This document shows positions 45,795-57,723 of a stretch of DNA of 64,000 nucleotides, piece after piece (the first letter of the stretch is position 1; each line of letters begins with the position of its first letter). The stretch covers positions 620,001 through 684,000 of the forward strand of contig RCSZ01000009.1 of assembly GCA_014898425.1 (NCBI GenBank), read 5' to 3'. The position numbers were made by a program, and so were the translations under genes. Below the pieces are notes generated by a model. That model was not told where the DNA came from, did not search any database, and saw only the letters and a program-made list of their open reading frames with translations. The DNA comes from Botryotinia globosa. Taxonomy: Eukaryota > Ascomycota > Leotiomycetes > Helotiales > Sclerotiniaceae.

Positions 45795-47720
45795 CTACTC
45801 TCCACTCGAAACAACCAATCTTGTTCCCGCTCTCACCTCAATCGCCGGCGTATTCAAATCCCATCCTCTCCTCTCCAACTGCTCATAAAACTTCCTTTCC
45901 GCTCTCCATTTCTCCGATTCTTCTAGTGAGTTGCGCATCCAGCTCAGAACATTTTGATTGTCCATCCTCTTAGTTTTAGATTCCATCTTCGTTTCAGTAA
46001 AAGTGACGGCGAAAATAGCATGGAACCACGCATCCAATTGGACTTTCGGTGCTGTTCCTTCTTTCAGAACAACGAGGAATGTATTGCGAGAATGGGAATA
46101 CCACATGATGTAACCCTGGGTTTTGTAGATGGATAAGAGAGATGTGAGGATTGAATCAGGTTCTGCATAACTTCCCGTAGTGGTGGGTGTAGAAATTGAC
46201 GAGAGTAATTCTTGGAGATTCACGCCGACTTTGCAGTAGGCGAGGATTGTGCCTTGGATGTTACGAATTGCGCCATCGCGTTCGAAAATACGTTCTTGGA
46301 GTGAGATTTCTTTAGGGGAAGGGAGGACAGTTTTGTTCTTCTTATGTCTTGGATTTGAGAGGAAAGATGAGATGACGAGATTTGCTCGTTGTCGGTTGAG
46401 GGTACGCATGGTGACTGATCTGACGGCCATGTAGTTCGTCCCGAGATGAATGGAAAGGAGAGAGAGCAATGCAATCCACGTGGCTACCTGGGAAGAAATC
46501 TTGGATACAACAAACGTTCCAACGAGCATACCCAGGAGGGATATGAGAGTTTCCTGGCTTGCATCTTTCTATCTTCCTATTAGTACCATTCCGTTCATAT
46601 GTATCTATCACAAGAAACAAGAAAACCCACCGCATTTAACTCCGCCAAATTTCCCATCTTCGCAAAATGCGCACTCAAACTCGCCTTGCTACTTCCAGCC
46701 GCGACCCCACAGAGTGATTTGCACACACTACTCGCACTGAGTAGAAACACGCGAGGGATTTTGGGGAAAGCAGGTGAGACGCAATCTAGAATCATAGCAG
46801 CATCGTTGAAGATGTCAGCCATGAGACGATATTTTTTGCATTCGGGTTCGAGAGCGCTGCCGAGTCGGTGCGCGAAGAGGATGGTGGAGATGCGTCCTGC
46901 GGATTCTTGGAGGATAGAGAGGAGAACGGCGTGGGTTGCTGAGGCGGTGGAGTCGCCTACGCCGAGACCTGGGATAGGTTAGATTTGGAGTATCCCTTAG
47001 ATGAAGGCTTGTGGTGATGTCGGAATGAGAGAATGTCAAGATAGGGAGTTGTGACAGCACTCTACAACAACTCATAACAACAAGTTCGAAAACAAACTCA
47101 TTCCTCAGATGCCCCCCCCCCCCAAAAGGAATCCCTCTGTCCCAATCCTCCAAACAAAAGAACCCTTCACCTCATTCATACCTTGAAGTACAGCCCTACT
47201 AGCCAACAACCCCGCAATCGTACTAGCAAAAGCCTGAATAGAATCCTTCTCACATCAGCATTTCCTCCCCTGTTCTCCCTCAGCCAAGGTGTATGTCTTA
47301 CATAGAATTGATACCTATGATACAAGCCATTAGCCACCTCATTCCTCTCACTCTTCACACCATTTCAACCAAGAAAACAAAACAGGAGAGATCCCCAAAG
47401 AGAGAAAAACTCACGCAGTATAATCCTCCGTAACACTATCCGGATATCCCACCGGCATGAATGCCCCTACCAAGCTCATAACCCATGTTGATGGACCTTT
47501 TGGTATCTATTTCAAAATTTCAGTATTCATCAATCTAATAGATTCTCTCATCTATCACAAGATATGAAATGTCTATAGATAGAGAGAAAGAAACAACACA
47601 CACATGGACATCGATCCGGTCAGATTTCGTACCAGAAGTACCGGTAGTATGAGAACGAATGTATGTAGCGATGAGTTTACCGGATTGGTTTATCTCTTTG
47701 ATTTCTTCTGACCCTGGCAT
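45795..47720 (-). CDS. RUS/DUF647 family membrane protein
   Basis: Six exons (47720-47604, 47506-47415, 47314-47302, 47245-47182, 46967/8-46631, 46568-45795) join in frame to 465 residues. The family is named after plant ROOT UVB SENSITIVE; its molecular role in fungi is not established, and links to vitamin B6 homeostasis come from plants. Motifs are FMPVGYPDSVTEDY near residue 55, YQFYDSIQAFASTIAGLLA joined through a 13 nt microexon, GLGVGDSTAS near 97, and NLAELNAKDASQETL near 205, which recalls DVSAKDSSQET of animal members. A hydrophobic stretch near 225-255 (LLGMLVGTFVV... WIALLSLLSI) is a likely membrane segment. The intron 5 borders were chosen to restore the AKDASQET motif. A C12 tract lies in intron 4. 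Confidence 0.9.
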
Positions 47721-48493
47721 GGTATCCGGGGTCAGATGACTTGATTGATTAAGCGGGACTATTTGTGAGGGGAGAAGGCAAGTAAATTACTTTTCGAACG
47801 TGAGAATCAATTGTTTGTAGATAAATGGGTGATATATGAGAATGACGCGATGTAACGGGCAGGAATCATTCTTAGCGAGTGGTGGTCATTCGAACTCAGA
47901 AAAGGATATTTGTATGTGTTTCAGGAATTCGGTCGTCATTTGATGTCGTGAATATGCATCATCTAAGAGGGAACAGCCCAAGATAGAAAGTATCAACCCG
48001 AGGAGTTGTGGTTAAGTAGGTACCTACCTAGTTTAAAATCATGATGATTTATGCACGTGATCAATGTATTTCGGTTCAATGTTTGGTTTATTTTAATATT
48101 TGTTATATTCTTGCTTTCTTCAACTCATCTCATGAAGATTCAGAAGGCTACCCTCAAAAAGCACCTCCCAGAAACCCATACTCCAGAGTAAAGATCAAGA
48201 TCAGAATTATTCCAATAGGAAAGATGATACATGCTCCGACTCCCATAAAAGCAACTTTTCCATGCCACTGATCCCAACTACAGTCCTTTTGTGCATCCCA
48301 AACTTTCAAAGAGTGACGTAGAGTTGATTCCACCCTGTCCTGAAAGATATCTTATTGATATTCATCCAGCTTATCACAGAATCTTCATGGAATCCGTCGT
48401 TTTCGTGGGTATCTCCTTCCTCGATCCATCAATTTTCCGTAGCCTGCCGTAAATGTACAATTATTTTTCGTCTTTTTTAATTAAGTTTCAGAT
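47721..48493. other. RUS promoter region and a possible small-gene exon
   Basis: It contains the promoter of the RUS-family gene and the 3' flank of KGD4. Within it a short minus-strand segment looks coding and is annotated separately. A TAGGTACCTACCTA-type motif lies near 48015-48031. Confidence 0.5.
48154..48339 (-). CDS. Possible terminal exon of a small membrane protein
   Basis: An open segment of 61 codons plus TGA follows a good acceptor (tatctttcag). Its N-terminal half is hydrophilic with several tryptophans (KVWDAQKDCSWDQWHGK). Its second half is one hydrophobic helix (GVGACIIFPIGIILILIF) ending EYGFLGGAF. That layout is typical of small single-pass membrane proteins. I could not settle the first exon: an ATGAAGATTCT just upstream with a weak GTGATA donor and a CAG acceptor at 48335 works in frame. 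No family is recognised. Confidence 0.35.
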   Translation of the reverse strand, partial: DRVESTLRHSLKVWDAQKDCSWDQWHGKVAFMGVGACIIFPIGIILILIFTLEYGFLGGAF

Positions 48494-48964
48494 CTAGCAA
48501 ACAACTGTAGCACCACCAGTCTCAATGGCATCAATTTCGGCAAGATCAATTGGAGTACGTCGGAAGCGTGCAGGGAGTTCACTGCGATCGAAGTATTCTC
48601 CCTTGGTTGGAGCAACGGAGCCTAAAGCTCTACCGGAGAGAGAACCGATTGTACCATCACTTCTGGCGCTGCGACCAAGTGGACCATGCTGTTGAGCATT
48701 TTGTCTGTAGGAAGAGAAGGAAGAGGAGGAAGACTTTTGAGCCTCCGCGAATCCTGCTGGAAGTTCGTGGGTTGGGGAAGCTGGATGTGGTCGTGCGGAG
48801 TGATCAACCGAAGCTATTTCAACTGTTAGAATGAATTATAGAGCAGATTAAAAATTAGAATACATACAGGGAATCGATCTCTTGCCCATAAACCTGATCA
48901 TTGGGGTACGCTCAGCGTGAGCAGCAGCAGCAGAGGCTTGACGGAGAACCTTGGTCGCAAACAT
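48494..48964 (-). CDS. KGD4: 2-oxoglutarate dehydrogenase subunit Kgd4 (MRPS36/Ymr31 family)
   Basis: Exon 1 (48964-48868) and exon 2 (48822-48494) flank a 45 nt intron and encode 141 residues. The N-terminus is basic and Ala-rich, like a mitochondrial presequence. Family motifs are TPMIRFMGKRS near residue 20, SARPHPASP near 40, LPAGF, and the C-terminal SELPARFRRTP...IDAIETGGA. These match the yeast Ymr31/Kgd4 family, first listed as a mitochondrial ribosomal protein and now known as an adaptor holding the E3 subunit in the 2-oxoglutarate dehydrogenase complex. The middle (about 60-95) is Ser/Gln-rich linker. Assignment is from remembered motifs. Confidence 0.87.
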
Positions 48965-50619
48965 CTTGATGGTTGGGAAAGATTGAAGTAATCACAAAAA
49001 AGAGTTTGTAAATACGGAGACGATGTGCGACCTTGAGAAGGAAATCAGGATCGTCGTCTGCCTCTGTGTTTGTCTTGCTGGAGATTGAGTTGTCAAGTTG
49101 ACAAGTTGACAAGTTGACAAAAGAAAAAGAGTTCGGGAAATGGAAAGCTTTAGTCTTGGGGATATGTAGTGTACTCGTAGCGTGTGGTAAGTGGGACGAG
49201 AATTCGGGAATCGGATGGATGAGTGGATGGGGGGAAATAGATAGGCGTCGGCTAGTAACCAGATATGGAAATGGTGGCAGTTGATTGAAAAGAAAATATG
49301 GTAATGAACTGTAACAGAGCAGACACAGAAGAGTAGAAAATCCAACCGTCTTTAATAGAATGCCACGGTAAAAGAAAAAGGTCTATCTATCTATGTTGGT
49401 GCGGGGTTAGCCATTGATAAAGGCCACTTCCGATGGAGCATTTAATTCTAAATCCTCAGACGATATCGAATTATCAATCATCTGTTGTTTCCTTATCGCA
49501 CAACCATTCCTGCGTGCTTATTGGCTGACAGTTCTTGCAGACACATGCTACCTAGGTAGTTAATGGCGTGATGTATAAAAAGTATATATATACTCCGTAG
49601 TGTCAAGGATGCGATGCATGTACAAAGTACCTACGGAGTATGGAAATAGTGTCAGATCATTTCTCTCCCCAGATTCCTTGTCACATAACATTGAGTAGAT
49701 TAAACGGCTTGATGGCTGATTGGTTACTGTAGTTAGTTGGAACTTGGTTGGTCGCTTGGCTTGGTCCGGTAGAGAATCTAGAGATGCTCTTCACAAGCTA
49801 ATCATTCAAAAGCTAAATCATAAGCCAAAGTCTAAATTTTCAACAGACTGCCGGCGCAACCGTAACATATGATATTTTGATATAATGTGAATGTGATGGA
49901 CTGACCGAGGATTCTTTTCCTTTGTATGGGTATCCAGTAATTAGGTAGTGTAGTGTAGCAGTCATTAGCAGTACATACAATAGCAATTCGGGTTATGCAG
50001 GGACAAATCCGAACATAAGCGAGAAAATAATCATTGGTTCATTAACTGCCCACGTGATTCTACACCAATCACTACTAGGTACTCTTTCAAGTAGCTAAGT
50101 TATTATCATCCAAAGTACAATTCAAAGAGTCTCCTCCATCTATCTGCCCATCTACCTGTCTACTTTTACTCTGTCAGCCTCGAAAGCCTTGTCTGGTCCA
50201 AAAGTCTGGGGCGGTCTGGGGAAATGTTGACAGAGTGACAACAGCAAAGATATCGTTAGCTTGCACTCGTTCTATATCAGAAAATCTAATAGCTTGGTGC
50301 ATATTTGGATGGGAATTGACGACTGGAAAAAGGATATATTTATTTCTCTTGAGATTCTCATCTGTACGGTCATCACATTCTGAGCACAAAGCCCTTGATT
50401 TCTACATATCCATCACTACTGCAACAACACGTTTCGAAAGTAAGATCTTACAATTTTGCCACGGAAACTCTCCCTCATTTTCCATCTCACCCAATTTTAT
50501 ACCACAATAAAGCAAAAACTTACACCCCCCTCCAACCTCCCCATTAAAGATTTTCTGTTTACCTCCGTCCTTCGGCCTTCCCCAAACTCAATCCTTGTCA
50601 ACCTATTGGGTAAATCACC
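48965..50619. promoter_or_regulatory. Divergent intergenic region KGD4/MED18
   Basis: 1.65 kb with no supported gene separates the two divergent genes. Upstream of KGD4 there are four copies of caagttga/ttgacaag-type repeats near 49092-49120. CCAAT-type sequences (gctgattggtt near 49710, caccaatcact near 50065) occur in the middle. A perfect 10 bp inverted repeat TACTCCGTAG/CTACGGAGTA lies at 49591-49640. The frames at 50174-50510 look like chance. Confidence 0.5.
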
Positions 50620-51588
50620 ATGCATGAATTGTTCCTCTCGGCATCCGTGGATAGCGAAGATGTATCCCATTCTCTCCGTGTACTCCAAGGCTATTGTGGT
50701 ATGATACCCCAGCACTTTATTCGTCGTCGATTAGTATTCGAAGGCCCACGAAGTCGAAACAATTTGAAAGGTCTTGACCCTTCCTTTCTGAAAGCCCAAC
50801 CGCCGAATAAACAATTCTGGTGGAAATCACTCAACGAGCAGCTGATTCGTCAATCTTATGTTCTGACTCTGATATATGATGTTGATAAAAATCAATTTGG
50901 TCAGCCAGCAAAGGAGGTTGATGGTGGAGAAGGTCAACCGTAAGTACCATACCTACTTCTCACTGATTGCACGTCAAACCATGTGATCTTTGGAGACGAC
51001 TTTCAATATCTTGACAAAATACTTATTGACTTCAACTAGGGGTCTTCTCCCATGTGATGAGGTGCCAGGTACATTGAGATGGACCGATCTTCCAGATCCA
51101 GCCAACGCTGCTGTCGTGAATAGCAGAATGTTCATTGCGATAGACAATGAAAAGTCATTATGTAGACTTCTTCAAGCAAGCAGTCACCGGTACGTCGAAA
51201 CTAATACCAGCCAATCATTTACAGTTATTAATCATCAAGTAGATTCACACGGGAGGTTATTCAAGAAAGTCACCGAACTGTTCATAACAATATAGTTTTC
51301 ACACTGAGTCGCTACTTTGAAATCCCTTCGGAGTTCCAAGAAGTCGATAGTAACTCGCGCCCTACAGTCAATAGCAGGTTACCTCCCTTCGAGTTGTTGG
51401 AACCATTCGATGCTGAAGACAAATGGATTTTGACTGCTAGCATTGAGGTTCAGAATGGAGCTGATCCTGATCACATGAAGAGTGCAATGGCAGAGCTATC
51501 GGGAGCTCAAGAGGAATTTAAGGGATGTTTCGCTTTGAAAGCAGCAGACAGGCATACCTTTGATACCAAAGTCAAAGTGCAGGCCTGA
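50620..51588 (+). CDS. MED18: Mediator complex subunit 18 (Med18/Srb5)
   Basis: Exons 50620-50939, 51040-51189 and 51243-51588 join to 271 residues. The N-terminal MHELFLSASV, followed by LQGYCGM near residue 26, and the later GTLRWTDLPDP and HRFTREVIQES segments match the Med18 family. Med18 pairs with Med20 in the Mediator head module and helps link activators to RNA polymerase II in the nucleus. The second intron ends in a tandem acceptor, AAG TAG; using the first would add one arginine. The C-terminal ~100 residues follow the beta-rich, interface-forming half of the family. The gene converges with COX8. Assignment is from motif memory and moderate certainty. Confidence 0.87.
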
Positions 51589-51910
51589 GAGGGGTGTGAA
51601 CAAGGTAGTGGCCATATTAGAGACATGAGGGGCTGTCTTCTAATCGCTTGATCTAGTATGAAAAAGTGTCTTTGAGGAGCCGCGACTTGGTTCTATGGGT
51701 ATAAGATTGACCACGAGAGTCACATGAGGCCCTGAAGAAGTCGCGATAAAGACTAGTACATTGGGAGGTCATCATAACCACTATAAAGAATGAAGTCATA
51801 TCCATGCAAACTGTTGTATTGTATACACAATCGTTCCCCACCCTTCTAGGTTTGAAATGCCAATCGATCTATAACAGTCCTCCCAATGCAACGCACACCT
51901 AAACAACCCT

Positions 51911-52216
51911 CTATTGGTTCTTCTTTGTTTGCCAGACTGCAATGCCGAATGGAGCACCTAAACCCAATATTAGTGTGGTTCCCTTCAACCTCTATGCCCC
52001 TCAGCCGGACTGCTATTCTAACTTACCGAATCCAACAGCCATGAATCCCCAGTATCTTAAAGCGAAGAATTTTGTGTTTGGGTTGAATGGAATGTTGCTT
52101 CGTGGTCCCTCAGGGTAATGGTATGGAGAGCCCATTTGAGCACGGGTAGAGTGGAAGCCACGGCGGGCGACCATTGAGGTGGAGGAGGATGCGCGGACGG
52201 CGGCTCTAGACAACAT
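51911..52216 (-). CDS. COX8: Cytochrome c oxidase subunit 8 (VIIc)
   Basis: Exons 52216-52027 and 51957-51911 (69 nt intron) encode 78 residues, the same size as yeast Cox8. Residues 1-25 form a basic, Ser/Ala-rich mitochondrial presequence ending near GFHSTRA. The mature part has NIPFNPNTKF and one membrane helix, YWGFMAVGFGAPFGIAVW, ending with KKN. It is a nuclear-encoded single-pass subunit of inner-membrane complex IV. The gene is head to head with MTR4 across 347 bp. Confidence 0.92.
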
Positions 52217-52563
52217 CTATCATGATCTATTAGTCATTTCTCTTGCGGCTGTCATGATAGCGTAGCCTTACCTTGAAGAATTGAGTTCTGCTTTGTATTT
52301 TTGGTAGACAGTCAATCGAATGATTTTGATTGAAGCTCGGGTTGGCACTAGCCGACAATCAAACCAGAAAATTTAATGCCTAAGGCTAAATAAAGAATGG
52401 GACTTTCCAAGGTTATCTGAGATAATAGTGCCCGGAGAGGAAAGCGATAATAAAAAAATATCTTTGTTAATTCACACCTTGTACTTTTTGATACATTGAA
52501 AAAGTATCAACAAACCACATTTGCCTTTTGCATCTTGGTTAATGTGGTAGGATATCATTCATC
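52217..52563. promoter_or_regulatory. Divergent COX8/MTR4 promoter region
   Basis: 347 bases separate the two start codons. I see no clear CCAAT box or TATA element. The two genes serve unrelated pathways, so any shared control is only positional. Confidence 0.55.
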
Positions 52564-55500
52564 ATGGATGACTTATTTGACGCCTTCGACGATAAGCCCC
52601 AAACAGCTGCTCCCAGCAGGCCTAAAAAAGCAAAGAAAGACAAGAAAGATCGCAGCAAGAAGAGAAATGCCAATGGAGATGTAAAGCCAATTGCTGATGC
52701 GCAAGATGTGGATGCTGAGATGGTAGACTCCGAGGAGCCAGCGGTCGAAGCAGATGTAGAGGAAGAAGATATCGAAGAAGATGACGAAATTAATGAAGCA
52801 AAGAAGGACGCTAAACGACGCAGAAAAGACACAGAAGCCGATCCGGTAGTTACAGATACATTCGAGACAGCACAATCGCGAGAGCTAGCTGCTTCAGCAG
52901 GATTACAAGGTGCCCCAGAAGAAACAGCATTGGTTCTACAGCACAACATTCAACATCAAGTTTCTTTACCTCCCGATTACGAATATATTCCAATATCACA
53001 GCACAAAGCTCCTGCCGAACCCGCTAGAACTTGGCCCTTCGAATTAGATCCTTTCCAGAAAGTTGCTATTGCATCAATTCAGAGAAATGAGAGTGTATTG
53101 GTATCGGCGCATACTAGTGCAGGAAAGACTGTTACAGCAGAATATGCGATTGCGCAATGTCTCAAAAACAATCAGAGAGTCATTTACACCAGTCCTATTA
53201 AAGCTTTGAGTAATCAGAAATATCGAGAATTTACTGCGGATTTTGGAGATGTTGGTTTAATGACTGGAGATGTTACAATTAACCCAACCGCGACTTGTCT
53301 GGTTATGACAACCGAGATTTTAAGATCTATGTTGTATCGAGGATCTGAGATTATGCGTGAAGTCGCTTGGGTTGTCTTTGATGAGATTCATTATATGAGA
53401 GATAAATCCAGAGGTGTGGTTTGGGAAGAAACGATCATCTTGTTACCAGACAAGGTCAGATATGTCTTTTTGTCTGCGACTATTCCTAATGCTATGCAAT
53501 TTGCTGAATGGATCACGAAAACTCACAACCAGCCATGTCACATTGTTTACACCGATTTCCGACCTACCCCTCTGCAACACTACTTCTTCCCAGCTGGTGC
53601 AGATGGTATACATTTGATTGTTGATGAGAAGGGAAACTTCAGGGAGGATAACTTTTCAAAGGCTATGGCAACAATAGAGGATAAGAAAGGGGCTGATCCA
53701 GCAGACATCAACGCGAAACAGAAGGGGCGTGGAAAAGATAAGAAGACCAATAAGGGTGCAAACAAGGAAGGTTCGGATATTTACAAGATTGTCCGAATGA
53801 TCATGTTGAAGCATTACAATCCTGTCATTGTTTTCAGTTTCAGTAAGAGAGAGTGTGAGGCATATGCATTACAGATGAGCTCCATGGCTTTCAACGATCA
53901 ATCCGAAAAAGACATGGTTTCAAAGGTCTTTGAGAGTGCAATCGAGTCTCTCTCGGAAGAGGATAGGACCCTACCGCAAATCCAACACATCTTGCCATTG
54001 TTGAGACGCGGTATCGGTGTGCATCATTCTGGACTTCTTCCTATCCTTAAGGAAACCATCGAAATCTTGTTCCAGGAGAATTTGATCAAGGTTCTTTTTG
54101 CTACAGAAACTTTCTCCATTGGTCTGAATATGCCTGCCAAGACTGTAGTATTCACTAGCGTCGAGAAGTTTGATGGTGAGAAGATGCGATATCTGACGCC
54201 ATCCGAGTTCGTGCAAATGTCAGGTCGTGCTGGTCGTCGTGGTCTTGATGATAGAGGTATTGTCATCATGATGATCAACGACAAAATGGAGCCAGAGAGT
54301 GCCAAGACAATTGTACGTGGAGAGCAGGATAAGCTCAATTCAGCTTTCTACCTTGGTTATAACATGATTCTTAACTTGATGCGTTTGGAAGGAATTTCAC
54401 CAGAGTTTATGTTGGAACATTGTTTCTACCAATTTCAGAACACTTCAAGTGTTACTGGTCTCGAAAAGGAACTTCAAGACTTGCAAATTGCGAGGGATGA
54501 AGTTCAAATTCCAGATGAAGCAACAATTAAGGATTACTACGATCTTCGACAACAGCTTACCACATACACCAAGGACATGCGTGATGTTATCAATCACCCC
54601 AATTACTGTCTTCAATTCATGCAACCAGGACGGGTTGTACACATCAAACATCAAGATCATGATTTCGGCTGGGGAGCAGTTGTGAAGTTTACAGCAAGAC
54701 GACCTGCTAAAGGATCTGCTCAAGAATTTCCTCCACAACAAGCATACATCCTTGATGTGCTTCTCCAAGTTTCCTCGGACAGTACAGTTACTACACAAAC
54801 ACAATGTGACTTACCATTAGGTATCATACCACCTGCTGCAGGCGACAAAGGCAAGATGGAAATTGTTCCTGTACTTCTATCATGTGTTGAAGCTATCGGT
54901 CATGTCCGTATATTCCTTCCAAAGGATCTTCACCCAGCCAATGAACGAAATCAAGTACGCAAATCTCTCGAGGAAGTCAAACGCCGTTTCCCAGATGGTA
55001 TCGCAGTGCTTGACCCAATCGAGAATATGGGCATTACAGATGATTCCTTCAAGAGACTTCTTCGCAAGATTGAAGTTCTTGAATCTCGTCTACTCTCCAA
55101 CCCTCTCCACAACTCACCCCGTCTCCCAGATCTCTATAATCAATATGCTGGCAAACTCGAATTTACCAAACAGATCAAAGAGAAGCGCAAGGCCATTGCT
55201 TCCGCATTGAGCATTATGCAACTCGATGAGCTCAAGTCACGTAAACGTGTTCTACGTCGTCTCGGCTTCATTAACGAACAAGAAGTCGTCGAACTAAAAG
55301 CTCGTGTTGCATGTGAAATCTCATCCACAGGCGACGGTCATGAACTTCTTCTTTCCGAACTCCTTTTCAATGGTTATTTCAACGATTTGACTCCGGAAAT
55401 GTGCGCAGCCGTTCTGTCGGTTTTCATCTTTGAAGAAAAGAGTCAATGTCCTCCACTTAAAGAGGAATTGGCTGCTAAATACAGAGAAATTCAAGCTCAA

Positions 55501-55897
55501 GCTAGGATCGTCGCAAAGGTTACCGCGGAGAGTAAATTGAAGATGAATGAGGAAGAATACGTGACTAGTTTCAAGTGGCAACTAATGGAAGTTGTTTACG
55601 TCTGGGCACAAGGAAAGAGTTTTGCAGAGATCTGGTAAGTTTTCTTGGGTCTAGCCTCCTTGAGGATCTTCATGTAAAATGAGATGAGATAAAATGATAC
55701 TAACACACCACAATAGTAAAATGACCGACGTCTATGAAGGATCTCTGATCCGACTCTTCCGTCGACTTGAAGAACTCCTCCGACAGATGGCTCAAGCAGG
55801 AAAAGTCATGGGCTCAGATGACATTTCAAATAAATTCGACGAGTCGCTTAAGAAAATTAGGAGAGATATTGTTGCGGCGCAAAGTTTGTATTTGTAG
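52564..55897 (+). CDS. MTR4: Exosome-associated RNA helicase Mtr4
   Basis: Exon 1 (52564-55634) and exon 2 (55717-55897) encode 1083 residues, the family length. Mtr4 is the Ski2-like DExH helicase of TRAMP and other nuclear exosome adaptors; it unwinds RNA for 3'-5' decay and rRNA processing. The N-terminus (about 1-100) is Lys/Asp/Glu-rich. Motifs are Walker A AHTSAGKT at 182-189, DEIH at 273-276, LSATIPN near 304, HHSGLLP near 483, TETFSIGLNMPAKT near 515 and QMSGRAGRRG at 551. The arch/KOW insertion follows (about 650-850), and the helical C-terminus ends RRDIVAAQSLYL. The single 82 nt intron splits the Cys codon of EICKMTDVYEG. The arch and the DEIHYMRD wording separate it from Ski2. Confidence 0.97.
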
Positions 55898-57723
55898 ACT
55901 CATTTCGTCGTACTCATCTCATACGCAAATATTCTGTGGAAACATAGATGGTGTTTGGAGATGGACAAAAATGGGATACTCGCTTCATTGGCTGTTTTCA
56001 GCTTCTAGCTTCTAGTTTTGGGAGTCGGAAGAGATGAGATGAGATAAGATGATCCCCTCGTTACAGTTTAATTCTATTGTTGGGTGTGTAAGACGACGGA
56101 TGCTTTTCTTTTTCCGTTTTCAGCTTTCCCACGGGTTTTGTGAATCCAGAATCCAGAATTCTGAATACCGAGTTTCGCATTCCGTATTACGAATGTTTCA
56201 TCGCAGCGGAGTATGGATTTTTATTCATTTTGATTTTGATTTTTCTTTTCTCAAATAAAAATGGATACAGGTATGGTGAATGGAGTATCTTTGTTTTTTT
56301 TGGCCCTTTTCGTTTACATTGGGGACGTACTTTTTCGTTGGGAAAGTTGGTGGAGGGACAGAGAGAGAGAGAGAGATGTGGCGGGGGTGTGTGAAGAATA
56401 TGAAAAGGGAGGATGGAGTCTGGAAGGAAGGTAGGGAGGAGAGAAGGAGGGGAGAGAGGAGAGAAGAGAGAAAGAGGGGAGGCTCTTTGTGGTATGGTAT
56501 GCTATGGCATGTGAAACGGGAGGGAAATAATACGTACCTATCTACCTACCCAGTCAATCTTAGGACGAGAATAAAAGATACAAGAACACAAGAACCCCCC
56601 GCTCCTTTTTGATCATTGTGAATATAGCATTTCATGTTTGATGTTTAGATTCTGTACTTGTGGAATATGATACATCCATGGATACCTGACAAGATTTTCA
56701 CATGAAATCTCAACATCACGACTGTTACACTTATAATAAGCATTGCATTACCTTTCACTCCAAGTCAAATGTGTGTGTGTGTGTATGCATTGAAAATTGA
56801 ATTGATACTCTCTTTCTTTCTTGGCATCTCGATGTATTGCTGTATCGCTATTATTATCTCTCTCTGTATCTGTATCTCTGTACATTTGCTCCTCTATCTC
56901 TCGCTTCACCATCTCATCCATACCCCTCATCACATCTCGTCTCAACTCCTCTAATTTTCTCTCCAGCTCCCTTCGTCCGCGACACCTCATCATCATCATT
57001 ATAATCACCCAACCTCGCATCTCATCATCCGCCATGTTTTTTTGTTCTCTCCCTCCCTTGCCTCGACGCATGATTATCTATGCATTGAGCAAGTTTTCGA
57101 GAGCAAAATGCAAGCTGGCAAAATATAATGCAATCAACCAATGAACGGCTCAGAATCATATCATATCCCAACACGGCGTTCAACCATCCAGCCATTGAGT
57201 CCAATTCACAATCCAACACATTAGCTCGTCTATCCTCTTCCCCTCTTGCCCCTTTATTTCCCCAGCTTCTCCCCAAGTATTAATTCCATCTCTCGTCCCT
57301 CCGGACAATCTACCCACACCTCCCCAAAAATCAATTAAAACAAAAAGTTTGCTTTCCACTCAACACCTATTTACACCACACAGATATCCATCTACCCCCC
57401 CCCCCCCCCCCATTCCTACCCACCCTATGCATTTCGCCACTAGGCTCTCGCTCCATGGACTTGTGAAGAGAATCAATCAACCGCAAAACATCAAAAAAAT
57501 CTTTTAAACTCCTCGCTTGGATATCTTACACGTCTCGCTCGCATCTTGCATTGAAATTTATTATCGACTCGCTTTCTTCTCCTCTTTCCCTGTCTTTCGT
57601 ATTCTTTCCTTTGAATTATAATCGGGCGTGTAATTATCTGTAATCTTTCCATCGTAATTTCGGATCCATCGGCCTCGTCTCATATCTCTCTCGTATGCAA
57701 GCATTCTTTCCATTTATTCATAC
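55898..57723. other. Intergenic between convergent genes, low-complexity rich
   Basis: No gene is supported. Purine-rich runs (GAGA near 56355-56480), a GTGT run near 56770 and a C-tract at 57395-57411 are visible. The overlapping frames here read through low-complexity DNA. Confidence 0.55.
57395..57411. repeat. Poly-C tract
   Basis: About 17 consecutive C bases lie in intergenic DNA. Other C tracts lie at 17324-17333 and about 47112-47123 (inside an intron). Length is prone to error in sequencing. Confidence 0.8.
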
